A program made the position numbers and the translations under genes. DNA of 64,000 nucleotides from Dorea longicatena. GTDB taxonomy: Bacteria > Bacillota > Clostridia > Lachnospirales > Lachnospiraceae. Positions 39,270 to 48,300 of the stretch are shown piece by piece. Each line of letters starts with the position of its first letter. Position 1 is the first letter of the stretch. The notes under the pieces were generated by a model. The model was not told the origin of the DNA and made no database searches. It was given only the letters and a program-made list of their open reading frames with translations. The stretch covers positions 1,127,001-1,191,000 of the forward strand of contig NZ_CP102280.1 in the NCBI RefSeq assembly GCF_025150085.1, read 5' to 3'.

Positions 39270-40299
39270 ACGGAGAGTCCGGTATTCCGGAACACATCCG
39301 AGAAATTATAAAGAAAAATACAAAGAGCTGAATCCGGAAAAGTATGCAGATACCATTTCCAAAGTCATCAAGAAAGGCGGAACACCGGCGGGGATGCATA
39401 TTTCTATCTGTGTGAATGAGATTCTGGACTTTTTTGACATTCAGCCGGGACAGCAGGGATTGGATGCAACATTGGGATACGGCGGTCATACGTCGAAGAT
39501 GCTGGAAAAACTGCAGGGAGAAGGGCATATCTATGGTCTGGATGTAGACCCGATCGAATCGGCGAAGACAAAGAAACGACTGGAAGAAAAGGGATTCGGG
39601 CCGAATATCCTGACGGTAAAGCTTGAGAATTTCGCAAATATCGATAAAGTGGCAGAAGAGGCCGGAAAGTTTGATTTCGTACTGGCAGATCTGGGTGTGT
39701 CATCTATGCAGATTGACAATCCGGACCGTGGTTTTACATTCAAGGCAGAGGGACCTTTAGATCTGCGTATGAATCCGGAAAAGGGAATCAGCGCAGCAGA
39801 AAGACTGCGGGATATTTCCAAAGAAGAGCTTACCGGCATGTTGATTGAAAATTCGGATGAGCCATATGCAGAAGAAATCGCAGAAGCAATCACAGAGAAG
39901 ATCCGCAAAGGCGGCAAGATCGAGACAACAACGGGACTTCATCAGGTGATCGAAGAGACACTTGCATTTATCCCGGAAAAAGAAAGAAAAGAAGCAGTAC
40001 GGAAATCCAGCCAGCGAGTATTCCAGGCACTTCGTATTGATGTGAATAATGAGTTTGAAGTATTGTATGATTTCCTGGATAAGCTGCCGGGTGTATTAAA
40101 GCCGGGCGGAAAAGTTGCAATCCTCACATTCCATTCCGGAGAGGACCGTCTTGTAAAGAAATCATTCAAGCAATGGAAAAAGGAGGGACTGTACAGTGAG
40201 ATCGCAAAAGACGTCATCCGACCGTCCAAAGAAGAATGCTTCCGCAACAGCCGTGCGAAATGCACGAAAATGCGCTGGGCAATCCGGGCAGAAGAGTAA
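39235..40299 (+). CDS. rsmH: 16S rRNA (cytosine-1402 N4)-methyltransferase family protein RsmH
   Basis: 354 aa. Core SAM site LDATLGYGGHTSKML, then GLDVDP, FDFVLADLGVSSMQID and PDRGFTFKAEGPLDLRMNP, QRVFQALRIDVNNE, all RsmH. A 50-residue basic N-terminal extension (RVRYSGTHPRNYKEKYKELN) precedes the core. It is not next to mraZ or cell-division genes, the usual site for rsmH, so it may be a second copy. The ATG lies inside the end of yqeB-mocA (35-base overlap), indicating one transcript. Confidence 0.9.
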   Translation: MENQENQEKKHKRRVRYSGTHPRNYKEKYKELNPEKYADTISKVIKKGGTPAGMHISICVNEILDFFDIQPGQQGLDATLGYGGHTSKMLEKLQGEGHIYGLDVDPIESAKTKKRLEEKGFGPNILTVKLENFANIDKVAEEAGKFDFVLADLGVSSMQIDNPDRGFTFKAEGPLDLRMNPEKGISAAERLRDISKEELTGMLIENSDEPYAEEIAEAITEKIRKGGKIETTTGLHQVIEETLAFIPEKERKEAVRKSSQRVFQALRIDVNNEFEVLYDFLDKLPGVLKPGGKVAILTFHSGEDRLVKKSFKQWKKEGLYSEIAKDVIRPSKEECFRNSRAKCTKMRWAIRAEE

Positions 40300-41485
40300 G
40301 ATACAAAATAAGAAACAGAAAGACGGAAAGCAGACAAAGAATGAATCTGCATGTAAGATTGATAAAAAATGTGGCGGTTGCCAGTTCCAGAAGATGCCGT
40401 ATAAAGAACAGCTGAAAAGAAAGCAGAAGCAGGAAGAACAGCTGTTAGGCGGATTCTGCAAAGTCAGCCCGATCATTGGCATGGAACATCCATATTTTTA
40501 CAGAAATAAAGTACATGCGGTATTTGACCGTGACAAGAAGGGCAATGTCATATCCGGCATTTATGCAGAAGGAACGCACCGTGTGATCGCAGTGGAAGAG
40601 TGTCTGATCGAAGATAAGAAGAGTCAGGAGATCATCCGCACGATCCGTGAACTTCTGCCGTCTTTTAAGATTAAGACATACAACGAAGATACCGGATATG
40701 GGCTTTTAAGACATGTGCTGGTCCGCAGAGGATTTGAAACTGGTGAGATCATGGTGGTGCTGGTACTGGGCTCACCGATCCTGCCATCAAAGAATAACTT
40801 TGTGAAGGCTTTGAGAAAAGTGCATCCGGAGATCACAACCGTAGTACTGAATGTGAATAACAAGCAGACCAGTATGGTACTGGGAGAAAAGGAAAAGCCG
40901 ATCTACGGACCGGGATTTATCAAAGACAAGTTATGCGGATGTACATTCCGCATTTCTCCAAAATCGTTCTATCAGGTAAATCCGGTGCAGACAGAAGTTC
41001 TCTATAATACAGCCATGGACTATGCGGAACTGACCGGAAAAGAGACAGTGATCGATGCATACTGCGGAACCGGTACAATTGGTCTGATCGCGGCTAAGAA
41101 TGCGAAGAAAGTGATCGGAGTAGAACTGAACAAAGATGCGGTAAAAGACGCAAGAATCAATGCAAAAGAAAATGGCATCACAAATGCCGAGATCTATGCA
41201 GGTGATGCGGGAAGATTCATGGTAGATATGGCTTCGAAGAACCAAAAAGCAGACGTCGTATTCATGGATCCGCCGAGAGCCGGAAGTGATGAGAAATTCC
41301 TTTCTTCTGTGATAAAGCTTGGCCCAAAGAGAGTGGTCTATGTGTCCTGCAATCCGGAGACACTGGCGAGAGATTTAAAATATCTGACCAGACATGGATA
41401 CCAGGCTGTGAAGATCCAGCCGGTGGATAATTTTCCGTTTTGTGATCATATTGAGACGGTTGTGAAGCTTGTGAGAAAAAAATAG
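40196..41485 (+). CDS. 23S rRNA (uracil-5)-methyltransferase, RlmD/TrmA family
   Basis: 429 aa. GTG start chosen because AAAAGGAGGGACTGTACA directly precedes it within rsmH, giving a 104-base overlap; there is no other supported start before the Fe-S motif. A Lys-rich N-terminus leads to C53-x5-C59-x2-C62 (4Fe-4S site), then the RNA-binding and SAM regions (YCGTGTIGLIAAKNAKKVIG, VVFMDPPRAGSD) and the catalytic VYVSCNPETLARDL. It makes m5U in 23S rRNA, position not predictable. No TRAM domain is evident at the N-terminus. Confidence 0.92.
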   Translation: MRSQKTSSDRPKKNASATAVRNARKCAGQSGQKSKIQNKKQKDGKQTKNESACKIDKKCGGCQFQKMPYKEQLKRKQKQEEQLLGGFCKVSPIIGMEHPYFYRNKVHAVFDRDKKGNVISGIYAEGTHRVIAVEECLIEDKKSQEIIRTIRELLPSFKIKTYNEDTGYGLLRHVLVRRGFETGEIMVVLVLGSPILPSKNNFVKALRKVHPEITTVVLNVNNKQTSMVLGEKEKPIYGPGFIKDKLCGCTFRISPKSFYQVNPVQTEVLYNTAMDYAELTGKETVIDAYCGTGTIGLIAAKNAKKVIGVELNKDAVKDARINAKENGITNAEIYAGDAGRFMVDMASKNQKADVVFMDPPRAGSDEKFLSSVIKLGPKRVVYVSCNPETLARDLKYLTRHGYQAVKIQPVDNFPFCDHIETVVKLVRKK

Positions 41486-41617
41486 AAAATATGCAGATCG
41501 GGCAAAGAAGATTTTGATAATAGACATTTCCTTCAGATTGTTGGTTTAAAAATACAGTGAAAAGAGCTATATTTAAGATAAACGAGAGAATCGGTACTTA
41601 CAAAGGAGGAAAAGCTT

Positions 41618-42220
41618 ATGATTATATGTATCGGAAGAGAATTTGGAAGCGGTGGCCACGAAATCGGAAGAAAAGTTGCAGAAAAGCTTGGACTGGAATT
41701 ATATGACAGAGATTTAATAGACAGGGCAGCAGAGAAGATCATAGCGATGCCAAAAGATGTGCTGGAAAAAGCAGATGAGAAAAAGCGTAATCCGTGGCTG
41801 CATGAGGTATGGTATGATGTGCCGAACCAGGAACTGAATGGAATGACGGCGAATGATGCTTTGCATCTGGCATATAATTCGATCATACGAGAACTTGCAG
41901 AAAAAGGAGATTGTGTATTTGTCGGACGCTGTGCGGACTATATATTGGAACAAGCAAAGATTGATCATATTAGTCTGTTTATTGCAGCCCCGTTTGAATG
42001 GCGTGTGAAGAGAAAGATGGAACAGTTGTCTATAGATGAAAAGTCTGCAACAGCCATGGTAAGAAAAAAGGACAAAGACAGAAAAGCTTATTACGACTAT
42101 TATACCGGCAGAAACTGGGGAAGGCCATATGAGTACGATCTGTGTATTAACAGTTCCAGGCTTGGAATTGAAGCAACTGCAGAGAAGCTTGTAGAAATGA
42201 TCCGGGAATTGGAAAAATAA
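41618..42220 (+). CDS. Cytidylate kinase-like family protein
   Basis: 200 aa; ATG behind AAAGGAGGAAAAGCTT. P-loop-type start IICIGREFGSGGHEIGRKVA, then LELYDRDLID and a lid-like CVFVGRCADYIL, with the DKDRKAYYDYYTGRNWG region diagnostic of the Cmk-like family common in Firmicutes. The true substrate is unknown; it is distinct from housekeeping Cmk. Monocistronic. Confidence 0.88.
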   Translation: MIICIGREFGSGGHEIGRKVAEKLGLELYDRDLIDRAAEKIIAMPKDVLEKADEKKRNPWLHEVWYDVPNQELNGMTANDALHLAYNSIIRELAEKGDCVFVGRCADYILEQAKIDHISLFIAAPFEWRVKRKMEQLSIDEKSATAMVRKKDKDRKAYYDYYTGRNWGRPYEYDLCINSSRLGIEATAEKLVEMIRELEK

Positions 42221-42282
42221 AACTTATAAGAGCCGGGAAAGATTACTAGATTGGTTCAGGAATAGAAAATGATGAAAAGAAT

Positions 42283-42320
42283 AGAAGGTCTGGATAGCGT
42301 ATCAACTATCCAGGCCTTCT
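42283..42320. terminator. Bidirectional terminator between Cmk-like gene and K+ channel remnant
   Basis: 15-bp stem AGAAGG-CTGGATAG / CTATCCAG-CCTTCT with one wobble, 8-base loop (42298-42305). Confidence 0.65.
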
Positions 42321-42342
42321 GCGCGTATGATCATAATATCAT

Positions 42343-42641
42343 TTAACCGTAGAATGTATTTTCTTTTATATCCATATCTTTGAGATCGGAAATATTGCTT
42401 TTTCGCTGATATTGTTCAACGAAACCGGCGTTGATAATACCGGTAGGAATAGCAACGACACCAACCCCCAGATAAGCGATGCAGATTGCCATTATACGTC
42501 CCAGAGTTGTGATTGGGTAAATGTCACCATAGCCTACGGTAAGAAGTGTAGACATGCTACACGCAGCATCCGAAAGATAACAAATCCGGAAAGGAAGAAA
42601 GCGGGAATGATCGTCAGAAGATCCACGATTCCGTCAAGCCT
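42343..42641 (-). pseudogene. Remnant of a voltage-gated-type K+ channel gene
   Basis: Reading the reverse strand directly after the FNT stop codon, an open frame with no start codon encodes LDGIVDLLTIIPAFFPF, which looks like transmembrane segment S3, then passes within ten residues to DAACSMSTLLTVGYGDIYP, the pore helix and K+ selectivity filter, and ends with S6 (TLGRIMAICIAYLGVGVVAI, GFVEQYQRKS). S1-S2 and the S4-S5 region are missing, so the gene has lost its 5' part and had an internal deletion. An ATG at 42555 could start a 70-aa filter-S6 peptide, but without an outer helix it should not form a channel. Confidence 0.8.
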
Positions 42642-43481
42642 TTATTTACAGTTCTTTCCGTGCAGATAGAAGAATAATCCGCCGATGATAAATCCGCCAC
42701 CGATAATGTTACCGATTGTAACAGGAAGAAGATTGACGGTGAAGAAGTTTCCCCAGTTTAAAGCAGCAATCTGACTGCCGGTGATACCATATAATTCTTT
42801 CGCTTTTGCAACATAATCCGGATTCATAGAAGCAAAGATTCCGGCCGGAATATAATACATATTTGCAACGCAGTGTTCGAAGCCGGATACAACGAATGCC
42901 ATGATCGGGAAAAAGATAGCAAGTGATTTTCCTGCTATATCTTTCGCGGTAGAAGCCATCAATACTGCAGCGCATACCAGAATGTTACATAAGATTCCGG
43001 AAATCAGAGCAGGAAGGAAAGATAAGCTGACCTTTCCAAGAGCAACTTTGATCGTAAATGCCCCAAGAGCGCCGCTGGTATAATTATATTGTCCGGACAG
43101 ATATACCAGATATGCCAGAGCAACAGCACCAACCATATTACCGATATAAACGATAACCAGTGTCCGTATGAGTGCAGCTACACTAATTTTTTTCTTAATA
43201 CAGGCCATTGTCATCATACAGTCACCGGTGAACAATTCGCCTCCGATAAAGACGATCATCATCAGACCGACCGGGAAGACGCAGCCGGCAACCAGACGTG
43301 CAAGACCGACATTTGCAATATCATGCATGGCAACATTACTGGACTGTGCGCCAAGCGCGATGCAGACACCAGCCATGATTCCCATGAAAAAAACTTTCTT
43401 TTTAGAAGTTGTAGCTTTTTTTACAGCGCCATTCATGTTGGCCTGTACAACTTCCTGTGGAGTGTTAAACATTGAATCCAT
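42642..43481 (-). CDS. Formate/nitrite transporter family channel
   Basis: 279 aa, six hydrophobic segments. FNT signatures: GELFTGDCMMTMA, ISGILCNILVCAAVLM and VVSGFEHCVANMYYIPAG, and NIIGGG near the end. FocA-like proteins pass formate, nitrite, hydrosulfide or other small anions as a pentamer. The ATG is supported by AAAGGG. The stop abuts the K+ channel remnant, so this junction formed by deletion. It may still be complete, since its C-terminus looks normal. Confidence 0.92.
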   Translation of the reverse strand: MDSMFNTPQEVVQANMNGAVKKATTSKKKVFFMGIMAGVCIALGAQSSNVAMHDIANVGLARLVAGCVFPVGLMMIVFIGGELFTGDCMMTMACIKKKISVAALIRTLVIVYIGNMVGAVALAYLVYLSGQYNYTSGALGAFTIKVALGKVSLSFLPALISGILCNILVCAAVLMASTAKDIAGKSLAIFFPIMAFVVSGFEHCVANMYYIPAGIFASMNPDYVAKAKELYGITGSQIAALNWGNFFTVNLLPVTIGNIIGGGFIIGGLFFYLHGKNCK

Positions 43482-43542
43482 AATAACCCTTTCCTTTAGT
43501 ACTTTTTCTTTGTGTGATTACTTTGATAAAAATATCACATAA

Positions 43543-43572
43543 AATATAGCATGGATAACAAATCTTGGGCAA
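43543..43572 (-). promoter_or_regulatory. Sigma-A promoter of the FNT gene
   Basis: On the reverse strand TTGCCC, 18-base spacer, TATATT. An inverted GTGAT/ATCAC pair lies in the leader (near 43513-43537). Confidence 0.5.
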
Positions 43573-43712
43573 CCCGTAATCGCAATGTTTATGCTCTTTT
43601 TTTCGTACAGTACCAAGAAATATGCTATAATCGATGGGAAACAGATCATAATGAAAAAAATTATGCAATAATGTAAAAACTCAATTATCAAATTAAGAAA
43701 AGGGGAATTATA

Positions 43713-43892
43713 ATGGCTCAGAATAGTTGCGAAAGCTGCACTTATTATACATACGACGAAGATTACGAAAGTTATATGTGCGATATCAATATGGATGAAG
43801 ATGAATATATGCGTCTTATTTCAGACCAGCATTATCAGTGCCCTTATTATCGGAATGGGGATGAGTATATGGTGGTGAGGAAGCAGATGTAG
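43713..43892 (+). CDS. Small four-cysteine protein (DUF6472-like)
   Basis: 59 aa, too short for many gene finders. ATG follows AAAAGGGGAATTATA. Sequence is acidic and Tyr-rich with C6-x2-C9-x13-C23-x19-C43-P (CESCTYY, YMCDINMDEDEYMR, YQCPYY). The four cysteines in this spacing suggest a small zinc or Fe-S knuckle. It resembles the DUF6472 family of short clostridial proteins, function unknown. A TATAAT at 43626 is a possible -10. Confidence 0.75.
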   Translation: MAQNSCESCTYYTYDEDYESYMCDINMDEDEYMRLISDQHYQCPYYRNGDEYMVVRKQM

Positions 43893-43898
43893 TTTCTA

Positions 43899-43998
43899 AT
43901 TAATTCACTAAGCTAGCTACCCGGACCGGAATAAAAGTTGGAAAAGCATTCCTGTCCAACTTTTATTCCATGTGTATCTAACGCGGTAGTGAATTAAT
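43899..43998. terminator. Nested inverted repeats between the small-protein gene and bioB
   Basis: Inner perfect 15-bp arms GGAATAAAAGTTGGA / TCCAACTTTTATTCC (43928-43942, 43955-43969) and outer perfect 12-bp arms ATTAATTCACTA / TAGTGAATTAAT (43899-43910, 43987-43998). The inner hairpin with A/T tracts is a bidirectional terminator; the outer pair is unusual. Confidence 0.7.
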
Positions 43999-44056
43999 AG
44001 AATCCCCGTAACTATTGTGAGACCGGAAGTGTATCTATTAACCTGAGAATAACAAT

Positions 44057-45028
44057 TTATGCAGACTCTATCTCATAAGTGAATCCCGCATCTGTTATCG
44101 TCTGAATAGTATCTTTAATACCCTGACCACCTGCGGTAAGATATCCGGAGGCAAAGATGGAATCTACAACACTTAACAATTCCTTTTCATGTCCTTTGAA
44201 ATACACTTCACGTCCTGCCGCACAGCGGATGTCTGACTGCGGAACCAGAAGTCTTGCGAGACAGAGCACCTTTATGCCATATTCATAAGTCAGTCCCGAG
44301 ATATCCTGATCGCCAAGAGGAGTACCCGGAATCGGCAGCAGGAAGTTGATCGGGAGAGCTTCCGGATTAATTTCTTTCAGTTCCAAAAGCATATCTACAA
44401 CGTCTTCTTTGCTTTCGCCCATACCGATGATTCCACCGCTGCAGATCTCGAAACCGAGTCTCTGAAGCATATGTATATTTTCCACACGCTGGTCAAAAGT
44501 GTGTGTGGTGCAGATGTGACTGTAATAATTACGGCTGCTGTTCAGATTATGATTGATACGGTCAAGTCCGGCGTCTTTTAACATTTTTGCCTGTTTTTCG
44601 GTTAAGAATCCGATGGAGCAGCAGAGATGGGTTCCGGTTTCTTTCATCTTGCGGATACGTCCGGCAAGCTGTTCGATCTCTGCATCTGTGAATCCCATGC
44701 CGCTTAATCCGATACAGTGGCGGGAAAGATGATGTTCATTTACAAAATCATTATCATTGTATAATTTTTCGTCTTCTACCCATTTATAAGTGTCGATGTC
44801 TGCATTAGAGCGACAGGATTGCGCACAGTAAGCGCAGTCCTGAGAGCAGTTACCACTGCGGACATTGGTCAGAATATGAATGCTGACGTGGTTTCCTTTA
44901 TATTTTTTACGGAGGATTCCGGCACGTTCGATGAGAGCATCTAACTGGTCGTCCGGAGTGTTTAAAATCTCGATGGCCTCTTCGCGTGTCAATATAGGAT
45001 CTTCGTGTGTATGAACTTCTGAAATCAT
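44057..45028 (-). CDS. bioB: Biotin synthase
   Basis: 323 aa radical-SAM enzyme; cluster motif C-x3-C-x2-C in CSQDCAYCAQS, then the conserved YYSHICTTHTFDQRV and GGIIGMGES, and NFLLPIPGTPL with the [2Fe-2S] arginine/cysteine region (SDIRCAAGREVYF). It inserts sulfur into dethiobiotin. RBS GGAAGG. Other biotin genes are not adjacent, so it may use imported dethiobiotin or a remote partner. A BirA box precedes it. Confidence 0.95.
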   Translation of the reverse strand: MISEVHTHEDPILTREEAIEILNTPDDQLDALIERAGILRKKYKGNHVSIHILTNVRSGNCSQDCAYCAQSCRSNADIDTYKWVEDEKLYNDNDFVNEHHLSRHCIGLSGMGFTDAEIEQLAGRIRKMKETGTHLCCSIGFLTEKQAKMLKDAGLDRINHNLNSSRNYYSHICTTHTFDQRVENIHMLQRLGFEICSGGIIGMGESKEDVVDMLLELKEINPEALPINFLLPIPGTPLGDQDISGLTYEYGIKVLCLARLLVPQSDIRCAAGREVYFKGHEKELLSVVDSIFASGYLTAGGQGIKDTIQTITDAGFTYEIESA

Positions 45029-45062
45029 GGTGTTACCTTCCTTTGTGTGTAATATAAATCAC

Positions 45063-45093
45063 TTGTTAACTGATATAGACAAAAGGTTAACAT
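45063..45093 (-). promoter_or_regulatory. BirA (biotin repressor) operator of bioB
   Basis: TTGTTAAC, 15-base spacer, GTTAACAT, matching the Firmicute BirA consensus. A further half site GGTTAACAT lies at 45129-45137 and a TTGACT (-35-like on the reverse strand) falls between, so binding would cover the promoter. Confidence 0.8.
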
Positions 45094-45306
45094 GACGGGA
45101 AATAAAAGTCAACTGTATTTGGTGGAAAGGTTAACATCTGCGATGCTATATACAGATAAAAATCAGACTGTGATTAGCGGATATATTTCTAAATAAAAAG
45201 CAAAGATTAAAAAAGTATAAAAATACGGATTTTATAAAATATTTCTGTATAATAATAACAGATGTCTGTAAAAAAAAAACAGATGGAAGAAGGAGAAAAA
45301 GAATAC

Positions 45307-48300
45307 ATGCTTCAGATACAGCATATTTGTAAAGAATATAGGACCGGTAATCTGGTACAGAAGGCGCTGGATGACGTGAGCCTGAACTTAAGAGATAATG
45401 AATTCGTGGCAATTCTAGGACCCAGTGGATCGGGAAAGACTACGCTTCTGAATATTATCGGAGGACTGGACCGTTATGACAGCGGCGACCTGATCATCAA
45501 CGGAATATCTACGAAGAAATATAAGGACAGAGACTGGGATTCATACCGGAATCATACGATCGGATTCGTATTTCAGAGTTATAATCTGATCCCGCATCAG
45601 ACGGTGTTGTCTAACGTAGAACTTGCACTTACAATTTCTGGAATCGGAAAAGAAGAGAGAAGAAAACGTGCCATCGATGCGCTGAAAAAAGTAGGACTTG
45701 GAGAACAACTTCACAAAAGACCAAGCCAGATGTCCGGCGGCCAGATGCAGAGAGTGGCGATAGCAAGGGCACTGGTGAATGATCCGGATATCCTGCTGGC
45801 GGATGAACCGACGGGAGCACTGGACAGTGATACCAGTATCCAGGTCATGGATCTTCTGAAAGAAGTAGCCAAAGACCGGCTGGTTGTTATGGTTACACAC
45901 AATCCGGAACTGGCAGAAGAATATGCGACCAGGATCGTGAATTTGCGGGATGGGGAGATACGTTCAGATACGGACGAATACATTGTGGATGAGCAGACAT
46001 TAAAAGAACCGGAACATAAGAATATGGGAAAATCTTCCATGTCTTTTCTGACGGCGCTGGCTCTTAGCTTTAATAATCTAAAGACGAAGAAAGCAAGGAC
46101 ATTACTGACATCCTTTGCGGGTTCTATCGGTATCATAGGAATTGCGCTGATTCTGGCACTTTCTAATGGAGTGAACGGCTATATCCAGTCAATCGAGGAA
46201 GAGACGTTGTCGGAATATCCACTACAGATCCAAAGTACGGGATTTGACATTACCTCCATGATGGTTGGGAATACCGGAACGGATGATAAGAGCAAAGACT
46301 CGTCCGGTAAGAAGAACAAAGATGGTCAGGTAAAAGTCATGGAGATGGTTACAAATATGTTCTCCAAGATGAATACCAATGACCTTAAATCATTGAAAAA
46401 ACATCTGGAAAAGGATAATGATGCGTTAAAATCCTATACAAATGCCGTGGAGTATGATTATGATGTGGATCCGCAGATATACAGAGAGGATTCGGATGGT
46501 GTCAGACAGGTACACCCGGACAAATCATTTTCATCCATTGGAATCGGAGCAGATTCCGGTGCCAACAGTATGATGTCATCCATGATGAGTACAAATGTGT
46601 TCTACCGCATGCCAAAGAACACAAGTCTGTACGAGAAGCAGTATGATGTCAAGGCGGGAAGATGGCCGAAAAAATATAATGAATGCGTACTGGTATTAAG
46701 TCAGGACGGCGGGATGAGTGATTTCCTTCTATATACACTTGGCCTCAGAGATCAGATGGAACTGGATGATATGATCAAAGCTTTTGCAAGTGAAGAAGAG
46801 ATCAAGACACCGTCTTCACTGGGAACATACACCTATAAAGATATTCTGAACAAGAAGTTTAAGCTTGTGAATCAGGCAGACTATTATGAATATGACAGCC
46901 AGTATAAAGTCTGGAAAGATAAAAGTGATAATGCAGAATATATGAAAAAACTGGTGGCAGACGGAGAGGATATTAAGATTGTCGGAATCGTGCAGCCGGC
47001 AGAAGGTTCGAAGGCAACTGCACTGAATATGGGAATCGGTTATCCATATTCGCTTATGACGCATGTCGCAGAAGAAGCAAAAAACAGTGAGATCGTAAAA
47101 CAACAAAAAGCCAGTCCGGATATCAATGTATTTACCGGAGAGAAATTCGGTGAAGATTCCGGAGATAATGGTCTGGATATGAACTCGTTATTCAACGTAG
47201 ATGAAGACGCACTTCAGAAAGCATTCGGCATGGGAGATACAGACCTTGCAGGAAGTCTCGGAAATTCACTGGACTTTTCGAAAGCAGTGAATCTGCAGGA
47301 TGCATTTAAGCTGGATGGCAATACGTTGAATTTATCCGGACTTGTGAATCTGGATCAGGTGGATCTGAATCTGTCGGGGCTTCCGCCGGCAGGTCTGGGA
47401 GATATGCTGTCGGGGCTGGATGTCAAGGTGAAACCGGGCGGAATGCAGAAGATGGCTGTTTCATTGATGGAAGGGTATCAGGCATATGCGAAGACGCATC
47501 CGGAAGCAGATTATTCGCATCTGGGAGATAACTTCTCGGAATATCTGAAAACAGATGGTGCAAAGCAGATCATGAAAAAGTATTTTTCAAAGATTCTAAA
47601 GGAGAGTGGAAAAGTAACCATTACAGAAGAAAAGGTACAGAAGCTTCTGACAGATATCATGCAGGGGTTTGAAAAATACGTAAAGGATCAGGGGATCGGA
47701 GATATCAGTGCGGACCAGTACGGAACATATTTCCGCCAGTATTTACAGACGGCAGAAGCAAAGCAGATCATAACAGACTGGGTGAATGACCTGTATAAAG
47801 ATGTGGATATTGAGATATCGGAAGCGGATCTGCAGGCAATGGCGCAGGAACTTGCGGCTGGATATTTAAGCTATGCACAGGAAAAAGGATATGCAGATGT
47901 GACAAAGATGGGTGAGAACTTTGCAGCTTATCTCGGAACGGCAGATGGAAAACAGCGGCTGAGTAACGGTCTTTCAGAGACACTGGACATGAAGAGTCTG
48001 GAAAGCCAGCTTTCATCCGGGATGAATGCTTACATGAAGCAGGCAATGAGAGCGTATGCGAAATCTTTTGGAAATGCACTTGAGACACAGATTTCGTCGG
48101 CCATGGAGCAGATCGTCGGACAGATGTCTTCCGGTATGGGTAAAGTAATGGAATCTGCCATGACACAGATCGGACAGAATCTCCAGAGTGTCATGACAGA
48201 TGCGATGAAGATCGATACAGATGCATTTGCAAAGGCATTTCAGTTCAATATGACGGAGGATGATCTGACAGAACTTATGATGTCTATGAGCGGAACGGCG

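Noticed and set aside
41618..42220. Housekeeping cytidylate kinase cmk
   Set aside because: The sequence fits the Cmk-like family with a different lid and C-terminus rather than true Cmk.
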